A stretch of 64,000 nt of DNA, taken from NCBI RefSeq assembly GCF_016862115.1, contig NZ_BOMI01000188.1, positions 30,542-94,541 on the forward strand, read 5' to 3'. This document shows, piece by piece, positions 25,954 to 36,329 of this stretch. The position numbers were made by a program, and so were the translations under genes. The notes under the pieces were generated by a model. It did no database searches. It was not told the origin of the DNA and was given only the letters and a program-made list of their open reading frames with translations. Positions within the stretch are counted from its first letter, which is position 1, and each line of letters starts with the position of its first letter. The DNA is from Paractinoplanes deccanensis. Its GTDB lineage: Bacteria > Actinomycetota > Actinomycetes > Mycobacteriales > Micromonosporaceae.

Positions 25954-27131
25954 CGGTTCACCACGGCCTTGAGGTCGTCGACCCGGTCGAGCCGCTCCCA
26001 GGTGAACGTCTCCTCATCGCGGCCGAAGTGCCCGTAGGCGGCGGTGGGCCGGTAGATCGGGCGCAACAGCTGCAGGTCCCGGATGATCGCCTGCGGGCGC
26101 AGGTCGAAGACCTCGGCCAGGGCGGCCTCGATCCGGTCGATCGGCACGGTCTCGGTGCCGAAGCACTCGAGGAACGTGCCTACCGGCTCGGCCTTGCCGA
26201 TCGCGTAGGCCACCTGCACCTCGCACCGCTCCGCCAGCCCGGCCGCCACCACGTTCTTGGCCAGCCACCGCATGGCGTACGCCGCCGACCGGTCCACCTT
26301 GGACGGGTCCTTGCCGGAGAACGCCCCGCCCCCGTGGCGCGCCATTCCGCCGTACGAGTCAATAATGATCTTGCGGCCGGTGAGGCCGGTGTCGCCCATC
26401 GGGCCGCCGATCTCGAAGCGGCCGGTCGGGTTGACCAGCAGCCGGTAGCCGCCGGTGCGCAACGTCAGCCCCTCCAGCTCGGGCTCCACCACGTGCTTGC
26501 GCACGTCCTCGGCGAGCAGGTGCTCGGTGTCCGGCGCGTGCTGGGTGGAGACGACGACAGTCTCCAGAGCCACCGGGCGCGCGCCCTCGTACGCGATGGT
26601 GACCTGGGTCTTGCCGTCGGGCCGCAGGTAGCCGAGGGTGCCGCTGCGGCGGGCGGCGGACAGCCGGCGGGCGAGCCGGTGGGCCAGCGCGATCGGCAGC
26701 GGCATCAGCTCGGGGGTGTCGGAGCAGGCGTAGCCGAACATCATGCCCTGATCACCCGCGCCCTGCCGGTCGGCGCCCGAGCCGCCCGCCCGGGCCTCGT
26801 AGGAGTGGTCGACGCCCTGGGCGATGTCCGGCGACTGCGAGCCGATCGAGACGCTGACCGCGCACGTACGCCCGTCGAAGCCCTTGGCCGACGAGTCGTA
26901 GCCGATGCCGGCCACCTGCTCGCGGGCGATGGCCGCGACGTCCACGGTGGCGGCCGAGCTGACCTCGCCGGCGATGACGAGGTGACCGGTGGTGACCAGG
27001 GTCTCCACCGCCACCCGGCTGTGCGGGTCGGCCGTCAGGTAGGCGTCGAGCACCGCGTCGCTGATCTGGTCGGCGATCTTGTCGGGATGGCCCTCGGTCA
27101 CTGATTCCGAGGTGAAGAGCCGGTAAGTCAC
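25950..27131 (-). CDS. metK: S-adenosylmethionine synthetase
   Basis: This 393-residue MetK has GHPDKIADQISDAVLDAYL near the N-terminus, GAGDQGMMFGYA, and GGGAFSGKDPSKVDRSAAY, all hallmarks of the family. It makes SAM from ATP and methionine, the fluorinase co-substrate, and can reuse the methionine that fluorinase releases. The start is GTG 27131, after AAGGAGCATC. The gene lies between SAH hydrolase (16 bp upstream) and adenosine kinase. Its presence inside the fluorine locus suggests a pathway-dedicated copy; whether the genome has a second one cannot be seen here. Confidence 0.95.
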   Translation of the reverse strand: MTYRLFTSESVTEGHPDKIADQISDAVLDAYLTADPHSRVAVETLVTTGHLVIAGEVSSAATVDVAAIAREQVAGIGYDSSAKGFDGRTCAVSVSIGSQSPDIAQGVDHSYEARAGGSGADRQGAGDQGMMFGYACSDTPELMPLPIALAHRLARRLSAARRSGTLGYLRPDGKTQVTIAYEGARPVALETVVVSTQHAPDTEHLLAEDVRKHVVEPELEGLTLRTGGYRLLVNPTGRFEIGGPMGDTGLTGRKIIIDSYGGMARHGGGAFSGKDPSKVDRSAAYAMRWLAKNVVAAGLAERCEVQVAYAIGKAEPVGTFLECFGTETVPIDRIEAALAEVFDLRPQAIIRDLQLLRPIYRPTAAYGHFGRDEETFTWERLDRVDDLKAVVNR

Positions 27132-27147
27132 GATGCTCCTTCGCGAG

Positions 27148-28587
<1,440 letters not shown>

Positions 28588-28777
28588 GAGTCCCTCCACA
28601 CGCGACAGCGATTCCCCTCAAGCTAGAGCCGGATCGGGGGACACACAGGAGGAAGAAATCCGGCGATCAAAGCGGTACCGGATCGGCCACCAAAGGCGGA
28701 TGCCGAGTGCCCTTTTCGTCAGCCCGCCCGGCCCGGCACCGGTGTTAGCTTGGCCGTCGACAACCGGGGAGGCAGAC
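28588..28777. promoter_or_regulatory. Divergent promoter region between ahcY and MTAP-type gene
   Basis: The 190 bp contain TAGCTTGG at 28746-28753 toward the phosphorylase gene and TAGCTTGA on the complementary strand (about 28618-28625) toward ahcY. Both resemble TANNNT -10 boxes and match the fluorinase -10 candidate. I saw no clear -35 boxes and no SAM or SAH riboswitch that I could recognise. Confidence 0.4.
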
Positions 28778-29614
28778 ATGATCGGCGTCATCGGCGGAAG
28801 CGGTCTCTACGACCTCGACCTGCTCGACGGGGTGGAGACCGTGCGGGTCAAGACCCCCTATGGGCCACCGAGCTCGGACATCACCCTGGGCACCCTGCAC
28901 GGACGGCGGGTCGCTTTCCTCGCCCGGCACGGCGCCGGTCACCGGCTCACCCCCACCGAGGTGCCGTCCCGGGCCAACGTGTACGCCCTGCGGCGGCTCG
29001 GCGTGCGGCACGTGCTGGCCGTCAGCGCGGTCGGCAGCCTGGTCGACGGCTACGCCCCGGGCCGGCTCGTCGTGCCGGATCAGATCGTCGACCGCACCAA
29101 GGGCGTACGGCCCGCGACGTTCTTCGGCGACGGCCTGGTCGCCCACGTGTCGATGGCCGCCCCGTTCTGCCCTCGCCTGCGGGCCGACCTGCTCGCGGCG
29201 GCGAAGAGCAGCGGGCACGACGACGCCATCGACGGCGCTACGTACTGCTGCATCGAGGGCCCGCAGTTCTCCACCCGGGCCGAGTCTCACCTCTACCGCT
29301 CGTGGGGCCTGCACATCATCGGCATGACGGCGGTGCCGGAGGCCGCCCTGGCCCGCGAGGCCCAGCTCTGCTACGCCGGGCTGGCGCTGGTCACCGACTA
29401 CGACTGCTGGCACGAGAGCGAGGAGCCGGTCACCGCCGACATGGTCGCGCAGACCATGCGCAGCAACGTGATCGCCGCCCGCGAGGTGCTGGCCGACGTC
29501 GTCACCCGCATCGACGACGCCGCCGACTGCGGGTGCCGCCACGCCGTCGACGGCGCCGTGCTCACCGCCACGCCCGAGGCGCGGCGACTGCTGCACGAGC
29601 GCTTCGGCGACTGA
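28778..29614 (+). CDS. flB: 5'-fluoro-5'-deoxyadenosine/methylthioadenosine phosphorylase
   Basis: This 278-residue MTAP-type purine nucleoside phosphorylase has IGGSGLYDL at the start, the phosphate-binding FLARHGAGHRLTP, CCIEGPQFSTRAESHLYRSWG, IIGMTAVPEAALAREA, and the purine-contacting TDYDCWHE. It splits 5'-fluoro-5'-deoxyadenosine with phosphate to adenine and 5-fluoro-5-deoxyribose-1-phosphate, the second step of the pathway, done by FlB in S. cattleya. It could also process methylthioadenosine. ATG 28778 follows GGGGAGG; the frame is open further upstream without support. Confidence 0.92.
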   Translation: MIGVIGGSGLYDLDLLDGVETVRVKTPYGPPSSDITLGTLHGRRVAFLARHGAGHRLTPTEVPSRANVYALRRLGVRHVLAVSAVGSLVDGYAPGRLVVPDQIVDRTKGVRPATFFGDGLVAHVSMAAPFCPRLRADLLAAAKSSGHDDAIDGATYCCIEGPQFSTRAESHLYRSWGLHIIGMTAVPEAALAREAQLCYAGLALVTDYDCWHESEEPVTADMVAQTMRSNVIAAREVLADVVTRIDDAADCGCRHAVDGAVLTATPEARRLLHERFGD

Positions 29615-30227
29615 GATCGGATCGGGGGAGTCCGGCAGGCCAGGTGCCCTTCCGTACCAGCTCGGCGATCTCGCGGACGTCGGGATCGGGATGCAGATAG
29701 AGGGGTGCTGCCAGAGCGAACGACGTTCGCATGACCCGCAGGAGATCCTGGTGGGGGACGTCGTCCGAGTCCACTTCTCGTTTCTGACCGGAATGCACTA
29801 GGAAGGAACGGACGTAACGCCCGGCGAGCGTCCGCGGAGCTCGTCGCCGCAGCTCGTCCGATCGGGGCGTACGTGGTGGACGACAGTCGCCGGTTCTCGC
29901 GGGTAGCCAGTTCTTGGCGACCAGGTAGGGCTGCCGAGTGCGCCGCCAGTGAGCGTCACCCAAGATCGATGCGTCGACATTTCCGTCCGGGAAGGCCCAT
30001 TCTTGCCGATGGGCGAGGGCGATCTGCCCCTCTGCTTCGGCCAGCAGTTCGACGGCCGCACGGTCGCTGAGCTCCAAGTCGTCGGCCAACCCGAAAAGCG
30101 TGGCGTACATGATCTCCCCCAGGCCGGCGGGCAGGGCATCGCCGAGATACTCGTCGCCTATCGCCACGCGAAGTGCCGTGTCGACGTCTCGCACCAGGAA
30201 ACGGTCGGCGCCGGGGGCATTGAGCAC
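29562..30227 (-). CDS. Hypothetical protein
   Basis: I do not recognise this 221-residue protein. Its codons favour G or C in third position and the sequence is mixed hydrophilic with a plausible globular core (LGEIMYATLFGLADDLELSDRAAVELLAEAEGQIALAH), so it is likely real. The start is uncertain: GTG 30227 is the first start codon, but the frame stays open upstream into the end of the next gene and reads sensibly there, so an unusual start or an internal deletion is possible. It overlaps the phosphorylase 3' end by 53 bp. The 3' third is Arg/Ala-rich and may be read-through past an older stop. Confidence 0.45.
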   Translation of the reverse strand: MLNAPGADRFLVRDVDTALRVAIGDEYLGDALPAGLGEIMYATLFGLADDLELSDRAAVELLAEAEGQIALAHRQEWAFPDGNVDASILGDAHWRRTRQPYLVAKNWLPARTGDCRPPRTPRSDELRRRAPRTLAGRYVRSFLVHSGQKREVDSDDVPHQDLLRVMRTSFALAAPLYLHPDPDVREIAELVRKGTWPAGLPRSDLSRRSARAAVAAPRAWR

Positions 30228-30246
30228 GAAGCGCCACGCAGAGTTG

Positions 30247-31200
30247 CTACTGATGATCCGCGAGCGGCCGTGACGCGACCGAATGTAGTGGTGAAGCGTC
30301 GGCCGGGACGGGCGGGTTGAAGCGGGAGTAGGCGTGCAGCTGCCAGCGCAGGCTGCTGGCGCGTTCGATCTCCGCCACGCTGTCGATGTTGAACTCGATC
30401 ATGCGTTGGGCGCCGGGGAAGCGGTTTGCCGTCTGCTCGTCCCAGTTGATTCGGGCGGTTCCGGTCAGCTGGAGAGTGCGGCCGGTTTCCCAGTCGAGGA
30501 AGGCCAGGCCGCACCGGGGGTCGAGATGCAGGTTGCCGAGGGTCATGAAGAAGGAGTTGCCTAAGTAGTCCGGCCACGAGAGCGTTCGTGCGTCCAGCAC
30601 CGTGACGAAGCCTGGTTGACCGCCTCGGTGGTTGGCGTCGGCGCCGTGGCCGGGAGCGCGGCTGCCGATGAAGAATGTGTCGGCGGTGCGCACCATGGCC
30701 TGTTGTTCGCCGTTCAGCTCGCGGCTCAGGGTGCCGTGCGGCACGCCGGATGGCGGCGCGGTGTCTTCCACGACGGTCCGAAGTTGCAGGTATTTCGGGC
30801 AGTTGCCGACCACTTGCTCCGTCCGCAGCACCAGGCGGTCGCCCTCGCGGTGGGCCGTGCCGGAGACCTTCACCCGGCGGAGGGTCTGCGGGGAGAGGAC
30901 CACCGTGCCTACATCGGCGGGCTCGGTGAAGGCGTCCCGGAGCGGATCGCCGGCCGGTGGCAAGGCGTGGATCACCATGGTGCGGTCGTCCGGGACGGCG
31001 ATGAAACCTTCGTCGCCGGTGAGCACCGTGCACCAGATCTTTCCATCGGCGGCCGCGCCGGAGAGGGCGATCAGGCGCTGCCGGCTCAGAAACGGGGCGA
31101 AGCCTCCGATCTCGCAGTCGAACATCGGCGTGCCCCAGCCTGGGCCGCCCTCACCGGCCAAGCGCTGGACGGCTTGTTCTCCCGCATGTTCCAGGCTCAT
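30247..31200 (-). CDS. Pyridoxamine 5'-phosphate oxidase-like FMN-binding protein
   Basis: This 317-residue protein looks like a long member of the PNPOx-like split-barrel family. The C-terminal part has FVTVLDARTLSWPDYLGNSFFMTLGNLHLDPRCGLAFLDWETGRTLQLTGTARI, a typical flavin-binding barrel block. The N-terminal half (IWCTVLTGDEGFIAV, VGNCPKYLQ) is the first barrel repeat. Such proteins oxidise or reduce small molecules with FMN or F420. ATG 31200 follows AAGGAATC. The SDR gene lies 79 bp upstream on the same strand. Confidence 0.75.
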   Translation of the reverse strand: MSLEHAGEQAVQRLAGEGGPGWGTPMFDCEIGGFAPFLSRQRLIALSGAAADGKIWCTVLTGDEGFIAVPDDRTMVIHALPPAGDPLRDAFTEPADVGTVVLSPQTLRRVKVSGTAHREGDRLVLRTEQVVGNCPKYLQLRTVVEDTAPPSGVPHGTLSRELNGEQQAMVRTADTFFIGSRAPGHGADANHRGGQPGFVTVLDARTLSWPDYLGNSFFMTLGNLHLDPRCGLAFLDWETGRTLQLTGTARINWDEQTANRFPGAQRMIEFNIDSVAEIERASSLRWQLHAYSRFNPPVPADASPLHSVASRPLADHQ

Positions 31201-31279
31201 GTGATTCCTTTCTCCGCCTGTGTTCGCCCCAGGGGCCGGACCACGCAGGGGCCGGCCCTCTTGTGTGCGAATTCCGGCG

Positions 31280-32032
31280 TCAGGCGGCGGTGAGGCCGCC
31301 GTCGATGGCGAGGGCCGCGCCGGTGATGAACGTGGCGTCGTCGCTGAGCAGGAACGCGGCGAAGGCGGCGATCTCCTCAGGCTGTCCGATCCGGCCGACC
31401 GGGTGCAGGCCGGCGGCGAAACGCAGCGCCTCCTCGGGGGAGTCGCCGAGGTTGCCGCGCAGCAGCGGAGTGTCCACACCACCGGTCACCAGCGCGTTGA
31501 CGCGGATGCCGCGTGCCGCCGTGTCCAGGGCGGCCGATCGGGTCAGGCCGACGACGCCGTGCTTGGCGGCGCTGTAGGCGGCCATGCCCGCGCCGCCGAC
31601 CACGCCGAGGTTGGACGCGTTGTTGACGATCGCGCCGCCGCCGGCTGCCTCCAGGACGGGGATCTCGTGCTTGAGGCTGTAGAAGACGCTGCTGAGGTTG
31701 AGCGCCAGCTCGGCGTTCCAGGCCTCGGCGCTGATGTCGGCGACCGGCCCGATCGCGGTCGCGGCGCCGACGTTGTTGAAGACGCCGTCGAGGCGGCCGT
31801 ACTTGTCGACGGCCTGCCGGACGAGGGCGGCCACGTCCGTCTCCACGGTGACGTCGGTGGGTACGAAGATGGCGTCGGGCAGGCTCGCGGCCAGCTCGTC
31901 GCCGGCCTGCTTGCCGCGGGCGGCGAGGACGACGTGGGCGCCTTCGGCGGCGACCCGCTCGGCGACGGCGCGGCCCATACCCGAGGTGGCTCCGGTGATC
32001 AGAATGACTTTGCCGACGAAACGCTGGGACAT
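31280..32032 (-). CDS. Short-chain dehydrogenase/reductase
   Basis: This classical SDR of 250 residues has the cofactor motif TGATSGMG (14-21), NNVG, a catalytic Ser in NNASN, and YSAAK with the catalytic Tyr and Lys. The C-terminus ITGAALAIDGGLTAA is typical. It is an NAD(P)-dependent oxidoreductase on an unknown alcohol or ketone. The ATG follows AAGGAGTC. It is 27 bp from the quinone reductase gene upstream and probably cotranscribed with it under the HxlR regulator. Confidence 0.9.
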   Translation of the reverse strand: MSQRFVGKVILITGATSGMGRAVAERVAAEGAHVVLAARGKQAGDELAASLPDAIFVPTDVTVETDVAALVRQAVDKYGRLDGVFNNVGAATAIGPVADISAEAWNAELALNLSSVFYSLKHEIPVLEAAGGGAIVNNASNLGVVGGAGMAAYSAAKHGVVGLTRSAALDTAARGIRVNALVTGGVDTPLLRGNLGDSPEEALRFAAGLHPVGRIGQPEEIAAFAAFLLSDDATFITGAALAIDGGLTAA

Positions 32033-32059
32033 GATGACTCCTTGAGGGGTTCGGTGTGA

Positions 32060-33043
32060 TCAGAAGGTGAGAACGAGCCGGCCACGCACGCCGCCGGCCG
32101 CGAGCAGCCGATGGGCCGCGGGCGCCTCGGCGGCGCGGAAGGTTCGCGCGACGCGGGGGAGCAGGATGCCGGCCTCGGCGAGGCGGCGGATCTCGGCCAG
32201 CCGGTCGAGGCGGCCGGCGTAGTCGGGGACGAACGGATGGCGCACGGTGATTCCGCGTTCGGCCGGTGCCGCATAGCCGCCGGGCTCGCCGGCGTCGCGG
32301 ACGAGCGCCAGGCTTCCGCCGTCGCGGACGGCGTCGAGCATGCGCGGGCCGACCAGCGCCGCGTCGACAACGGCGTCCACGCCGCGTGGGTGACGACCGC
32401 GGATGCGGCGGGCGACGTCGTCGCCCCGGGCCACGATCTCGGCGGCGCCGGACTTGCGGACCAGGGCCTCGTCGGCGGGCGCCGCGTCGGCGATCACGAT
32501 GACGCCGGCGGCCGCGCCCATCTGCACCAGATATCCGCCGAGCGTTCCGGCGGCCCCGGTGACCGCGAGAAGCGAGCCCGGTGCGAGCGCGAGCTGGTCG
32601 AGCGTCAGCAAGGCGGTCAGGCCGTTCATCGGCAGGGTCGCGGCGGCCGCGTGACCCAGGCCCCGCGGCGCCTCGACCACCCACTCGGCGGGAAGGACGA
32701 CGTACTCCGCGTAGCCTCCACCGTGGTAGCCGAGGGTGCCGCCGGGGCCGGGCACGATCGGCAGCACCATCGCCATCACCGGGTCGCCGAGGACCAGGCC
32801 GGTGGCCGTGTCCGGGCCGATCTCGTCGATCGTGCCGGCGATGTCCATGCCGGGCACGAACGGCCCCGTCAGGCCGCGCATCGCCGCGGCGTGCACCCCG
32901 GCGCGCAACAGCGTGTCGGCAGGGCTCACCGCGGCGGCATGCACGCGGACCCGGACCTCGCCCGGCCCGGCGTGCGGTTCCGGTAGGTCGATCATGTGAA
33001 GGACGTCGGGCCCGCCGAACTCGGTCAAAGCCACAGCACGCAT
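32060..33043 (-). CDS. NADPH:quinone reductase-like MDR oxidoreductase
   Basis: This 327-residue medium-chain dehydrogenase/reductase lacks the zinc ligands of alcohol dehydrogenases and has VRVHAAAVSPADTLLRAG and the Rossmann motif VTGAAGTLGGYLVQ, typical of quinone oxidoreductases. It would reduce quinones or enals with NADPH. ATG 33043 follows GAAGGGAAC. It is the first gene of a three-gene operon divergent from the HxlR regulator, and the operator palindromes lie in its promoter. Confidence 0.88.
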   Translation of the reverse strand: MRAVALTEFGGPDVLHMIDLPEPHAGPGEVRVRVHAAAVSPADTLLRAGVHAAAMRGLTGPFVPGMDIAGTIDEIGPDTATGLVLGDPVMAMVLPIVPGPGGTLGYHGGGYAEYVVLPAEWVVEAPRGLGHAAAATLPMNGLTALLTLDQLALAPGSLLAVTGAAGTLGGYLVQMGAAAGVIVIADAAPADEALVRKSGAAEIVARGDDVARRIRGRHPRGVDAVVDAALVGPRMLDAVRDGGSLALVRDAGEPGGYAAPAERGITVRHPFVPDYAGRLDRLAEIRRLAEAGILLPRVARTFRAAEAPAAHRLLAAGGVRGRLVLTF

Positions 33044-33183
33044 CTCTCTAGTTCCCTTCATGTACCTGGTATCCAAGTGATACTTCGGCGCGAGCATGTC
33101 GGCTAGAGGGCACTTTGAGATGACTTGGTATACCCGGGTATACCGGCTCGTTCCGTACCTGGTATTCGACGTATACTGGCGGC
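33044..33183. promoter_or_regulatory. Divergent HxlR promoter/operator region
   Basis: A perfect 18-bp palindrome, GGTATACCCGGGTATACC, occupies 33127-33144. Two further sites flank it as near-direct repeats: TACCTGGTATCC with GATACT at 33063-33084, and TACCTGGTATTC with GTATACT at 33156-33177, the latter 7 bp before the regulator ATG. The spacing suits cooperative binding of the HxlR dimer on both promoters. Confidence 0.8.
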
Positions 33184-33552
33184 ATGGGCCAGCAGGAGGT
33201 GCCGGAGCTCTGCGGTCGCGGGCGAGAACTCGTACGCGATGTGCTCGAACGGGTCGGCGACAAATGGTCGGTCGTCGTCATCTGCCAGCTCGGCGACGCC
33301 ACTCGGCGGTTCAACGAGCTGCGCCGTCTCTGTGAGCCGATCACCCAGCGCATGCTGAGCGCGACCCTGCACGGGCTGGAGCGCGACGGCGTCGTGACCC
33401 GGACCGTCTTCGACACCAAGCCCGTCCGGGTCGACTACGCGCTCACTCCGCGCGGCCTGAGCCTGCTCGAGGTGGTGCTCGGCCTCGCGTGGTGGGCCGA
33501 GCGCAACGCCGCCGAGATCCAGCGGGACCGCGATCTCTTCGACGCCCGGTGA
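33184..33552 (+). CDS. HxlR-family transcriptional regulator
   Basis: This 122-residue winged-helix protein has the family core VGDKWSVVVICQL, FNELRRLCEPITQRMLSATLHGLERDGVVTRT, and VDYALTPRGLSLLEVV. Cys10 in the N-terminal PELCG is the position used for thiol or electrophile sensing in several HxlR-type repressors (YodB, HypR). The divergent quinone reductase and SDR fit a response to quinones, aldehydes or diamide-type stress. A second Cys lies in RRLCEP. Confidence 0.93.
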   Translation: MGQQEVPELCGRGRELVRDVLERVGDKWSVVVICQLGDATRRFNELRRLCEPITQRMLSATLHGLERDGVVTRTVFDTKPVRVDYALTPRGLSLLEVVLGLAWWAERNAAEIQRDRDLFDAR

Positions 33553-33568
33553 GTCGTGGCCCTGGCCC

Positions 33569-35962
33569 TCAGCCGCCGATGTCGTGGAGCCGGTTCGCGA
33601 GCTGGACCCGCGAATTGATGTCCAGCTTCACGAAGGCGCGCCGCAGGTGGGTGCTGATGGTGTGCGGCGACAGGAACAGCTTGAGTGCGGCTTCGCGGTT
33701 GGTGGCTCCGCCCGCCACCACGCGGACCACCTTGCGCTCCATTTCGGTGAGTGCGGCCCATCCGGCCACGGGCCGACTGCTCCGAGTGCTGACGCGCAGC
33801 CGCTCGGCGAGTCTGCGGACGGCCGCGGTGGCGTCGCACACGGCATAGGTCTCCATCGCGAGGTTCCATTGGGTGGTCGCGGAACTCAGACGACCTCGCC
33901 GGGCCAGCATGCCGCCGATCTGCTCGCAAGCTGCCGCGTGCAGCAGCGGCCGCACGCCCTGAAGTGTCCGCGCTGCGCTGCGCAGCCGGTCGAGGTCGTG
34001 GTCGACGACCCCGAGAACATACGCCGAGACACCGGCGAAGACCGGTGGTGCGGTACCGTCCGCGATCAGGGTCGTCGCGGCCGCTCGCGCGCGATCGGCC
34101 AGGCCCCGGTCGCGGGTCTCCGCGGCGAGTCGCGCGGCGAAGGCCAGGAAGTGCTGGTCCGCGGGCGTCGGAAGGGCTGCCGGGAGGAGCGGGTCGTCGT
34201 CGAGTAGGCGGATCGCCTCGAACGGTTCGTCACGTGCCGTCAATTCGGCCAGTACCCGTGCCGCCCACCGTCGGCTCACCGGCCGGTCGATCGACTGCGC
34301 TCGGCGAGCCAGGGCCCGAGCCGCGTGGCGCGGGCCGGCCTCGCCCGTGTACGTCGCCAACCCGGCATACGTGATCATCTGGATCACGCCGGCCAGGTCG
34401 TTGCCGCCGGTCTCGTCCACCGGCAGTGCCATCGACTCGGCCCTGCAGCGGGCGTCGTCCAACCGGCCGGCCGCCAGGCTCAACATTCCTGAGATCTGCG
34501 CGCAGAGGCTGATCAACGGACCGTCGCCGTCGCGGCATGCGCCCCGCTGAGCCGCCGCGAGGACTTCGGCTGCCTCATCCGTACGACCGAGGCAGTGCAA
34601 CAGATTGGCGATGTGCGCCTTTCGCAGCGACTGGCCGGCGTCGGCGTGGTCGTGGTTCCGCAGCTCGTCGAGGCGGAGGGCGGCCTCGGCACCCGCGCCG
34701 CGGCTGACAGCGACGCCCGCGAGGGTGAGCAGCGCGAATCCGCGTGCCTGATCGTCGCCGGCGCGGTCCAGAACCTGCCGGGCCTCGGCGGCGGCCGGCT
34801 CCACGTCCCCCGCCGTCCAGAGGTCGTACGCGAGCCGCGCGTCGCGGCTCGCCGGCCGGCTGTTCCTCGGTGGCGAGGTGGCGATCTCCCGACGGCCGGC
34901 GCTCGCGGCCTCGGCTTCCAGCGCCTGACGCACCGGCGCCGGCAGGGACTCGCGTGCCGCCTGGCGCAGCAGGTCGTGCCGGAAGCGGAGATGCCCGCCG
35001 TCGCTGATCAGCAGCTCCGCCCGGACCGTCTCCTCGATGGGGCCCACGAGGTCGGCCGCTCGGCGCTCCAGCATGCCGGCCAGTTCGGCGACGGTGAACC
35101 GCCGTGGCAGCGTCGCCGCCACCGGCACCAGCCGCCGGGCTTCCGCGCCGAGCCGTCCCAGCCGTTCGGCGAAGACCTCGAGGAGACGCCGCGGCAGTGG
35201 CCCGCCGCGCACCGTGGCGCGGCCGTTCCCAACTTCCAGGCGGTTCTCCTCTCGCAGGCCACGGAGCAGCTCGAGAAGCACCGAGGGGTTGCCCACCGCC
35301 TGTTCGGCCAGCGCCCGCAGGCCGGGATCGCCCGGAGCGCCCGCGAAGTCTTCGACGATGGCGGCCGTCTCGTGGGTGTGCAACGGGGCCAGGTGGAGCC
35401 GCCGCGCGCCCTCCTCCTCCAGGCGGCTCAGCGCCTCGCGGACCGCCGGCCCGCCGTCACGGCCGTGGCAGAAGCTCAGAACCCAGAGCACGCCGACGTG
35501 CCGCAGCCCGGCCGTCAATGCCCGCAGGGCCATCAGGGTGCCGTCGTCCGCCCTGTTGAGATCGTCGAGGAGAACTGCCAAGGGCGCCCGCGACGCGGCG
35601 GACGCCAGCGCGGCCCGCAGGTCGTGCACCACCCAGAAGCGCAGGTCGGTGCTGGCTCCCAGCGCGCGGACGGCGTCCGGATCACCGATCGGCGGGACGC
35701 TGCCCACGGTGGCGGCGAGCAGAGGGGCGAAGGGCAGAGCATGCTGGCCGTCCAGCGCCTCGCCGAACAGGGCCCGCATTCCGGCTCGCTCCGCCCGGCA
35801 CCGTGCCTCGTGCAGCATCCGTGTTTTGCCCGAGCCGCAGTGCCCCTCGATCAGCAAGGTGGCGCCGCGTCCGTTGAGCGCCGCGGCGACACCGGCGTCC
35901 AGGGCGGACAGCACGGTGTCACGCCCGCGCAGCACCGGCGCGGCCGGCGCTCTCCGGTTCAT
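33569..35962 (-). CDS. Large LuxR-family regulator with AAA ATPase domain (LAL)
   Basis: This 797-residue protein has an N-terminal STAND-type ATPase with P-loop EGHCGSGKTRM (about 39-49) and Walker B AVLLDDLNRAD. A long helical TPR-like middle follows, then a C-terminal LuxR helix-turn-helix (about 725-790, AGGATNREAALKLFLSPHTISTHLRRAFVKLDINSRVQL). MalT-like regulators of this kind bind an inducer and ATP, then activate transcription. Target genes are unknown. It converges with the HxlR gene, 16 bp apart. Confidence 0.9.
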   Translation of the reverse strand: MNRRAPAAPVLRGRDTVLSALDAGVAAALNGRGATLLIEGHCGSGKTRMLHEARCRAERAGMRALFGEALDGQHALPFAPLLAATVGSVPPIGDPDAVRALGASTDLRFWVVHDLRAALASAASRAPLAVLLDDLNRADDGTLMALRALTAGLRHVGVLWVLSFCHGRDGGPAVREALSRLEEEGARRLHLAPLHTHETAAIVEDFAGAPGDPGLRALAEQAVGNPSVLLELLRGLREENRLEVGNGRATVRGGPLPRRLLEVFAERLGRLGAEARRLVPVAATLPRRFTVAELAGMLERRAADLVGPIEETVRAELLISDGGHLRFRHDLLRQAARESLPAPVRQALEAEAASAGRREIATSPPRNSRPASRDARLAYDLWTAGDVEPAAAEARQVLDRAGDDQARGFALLTLAGVAVSRGAGAEAALRLDELRNHDHADAGQSLRKAHIANLLHCLGRTDEAAEVLAAAQRGACRDGDGPLISLCAQISGMLSLAAGRLDDARCRAESMALPVDETGGNDLAGVIQMITYAGLATYTGEAGPRHAARALARRAQSIDRPVSRRWAARVLAELTARDEPFEAIRLLDDDPLLPAALPTPADQHFLAFAARLAAETRDRGLADRARAAATTLIADGTAPPVFAGVSAYVLGVVDHDLDRLRSAARTLQGVRPLLHAAACEQIGGMLARRGRLSSATTQWNLAMETYAVCDATAAVRRLAERLRVSTRSSRPVAGWAALTEMERKVVRVVAGGATNREAALKLFLSPHTISTHLRRAFVKLDINSRVQLANRLHDIGG

Positions 35963-36329
35963 GGATTCTCCGCCCCCCAGCGATCGACCAGCTCACACGG
36001 CACGTTCATCGTCACCCGGCCGCACCGGCCCAGCATCGGGAAGGTGACTGCCGCCTGTACCCCGCCGGTGCGCGGCGCGGGAGGGAACCGAAGCCGGCCC
36101 GGCCCGCGGGGTGAGTCAGACGACCGATGGAGACCGTCGTGAGGGCCGGCGCGAAGCGGTATCGCACGATTGCGTGACCGAAGGCGCCCGCCGGTTGTCA
36201 CGTGACCGTGCGATGCGGCGGCCGTTCGTTCCGGCGCATGGTTCCAGGGTGATCTCCGCGAGCGCGTGGGCGGAGTCAGATGGCTGTCGAGGGCGCCCGG
36301 ACGGCGCCGGGAGTACGGAGGTTCGACTC
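35963..36329. promoter_or_regulatory. Intergenic region between LuxR ATPase gene and SnoaL-like gene
   Basis: The 367 bp hold a long imperfect inverted repeat, 36161-36178 with 36197-36214 (15 of 18 pairs), around an 18-base spacer. The right arm contains the palindrome GTCACGTGAC (36197-36206). This could be an operator or an RNA hairpin in the leader of the gene at 36330. No gene is apparent. Confidence 0.5.

Noticed and set aside
28588..28777. SAH or SAM riboswitch upstream of ahcY/metK
   Set aside because: No pairing pattern I could match to a known class; short GC hairpins here are expected by composition.
28778..29614. Housekeeping MTAP only, unrelated to fluorine
   Set aside because: Its place with fluorinase, isomerase and transaldolase, and the absence of other methionine salvage genes, favours the FlB role, although dual use is possible.
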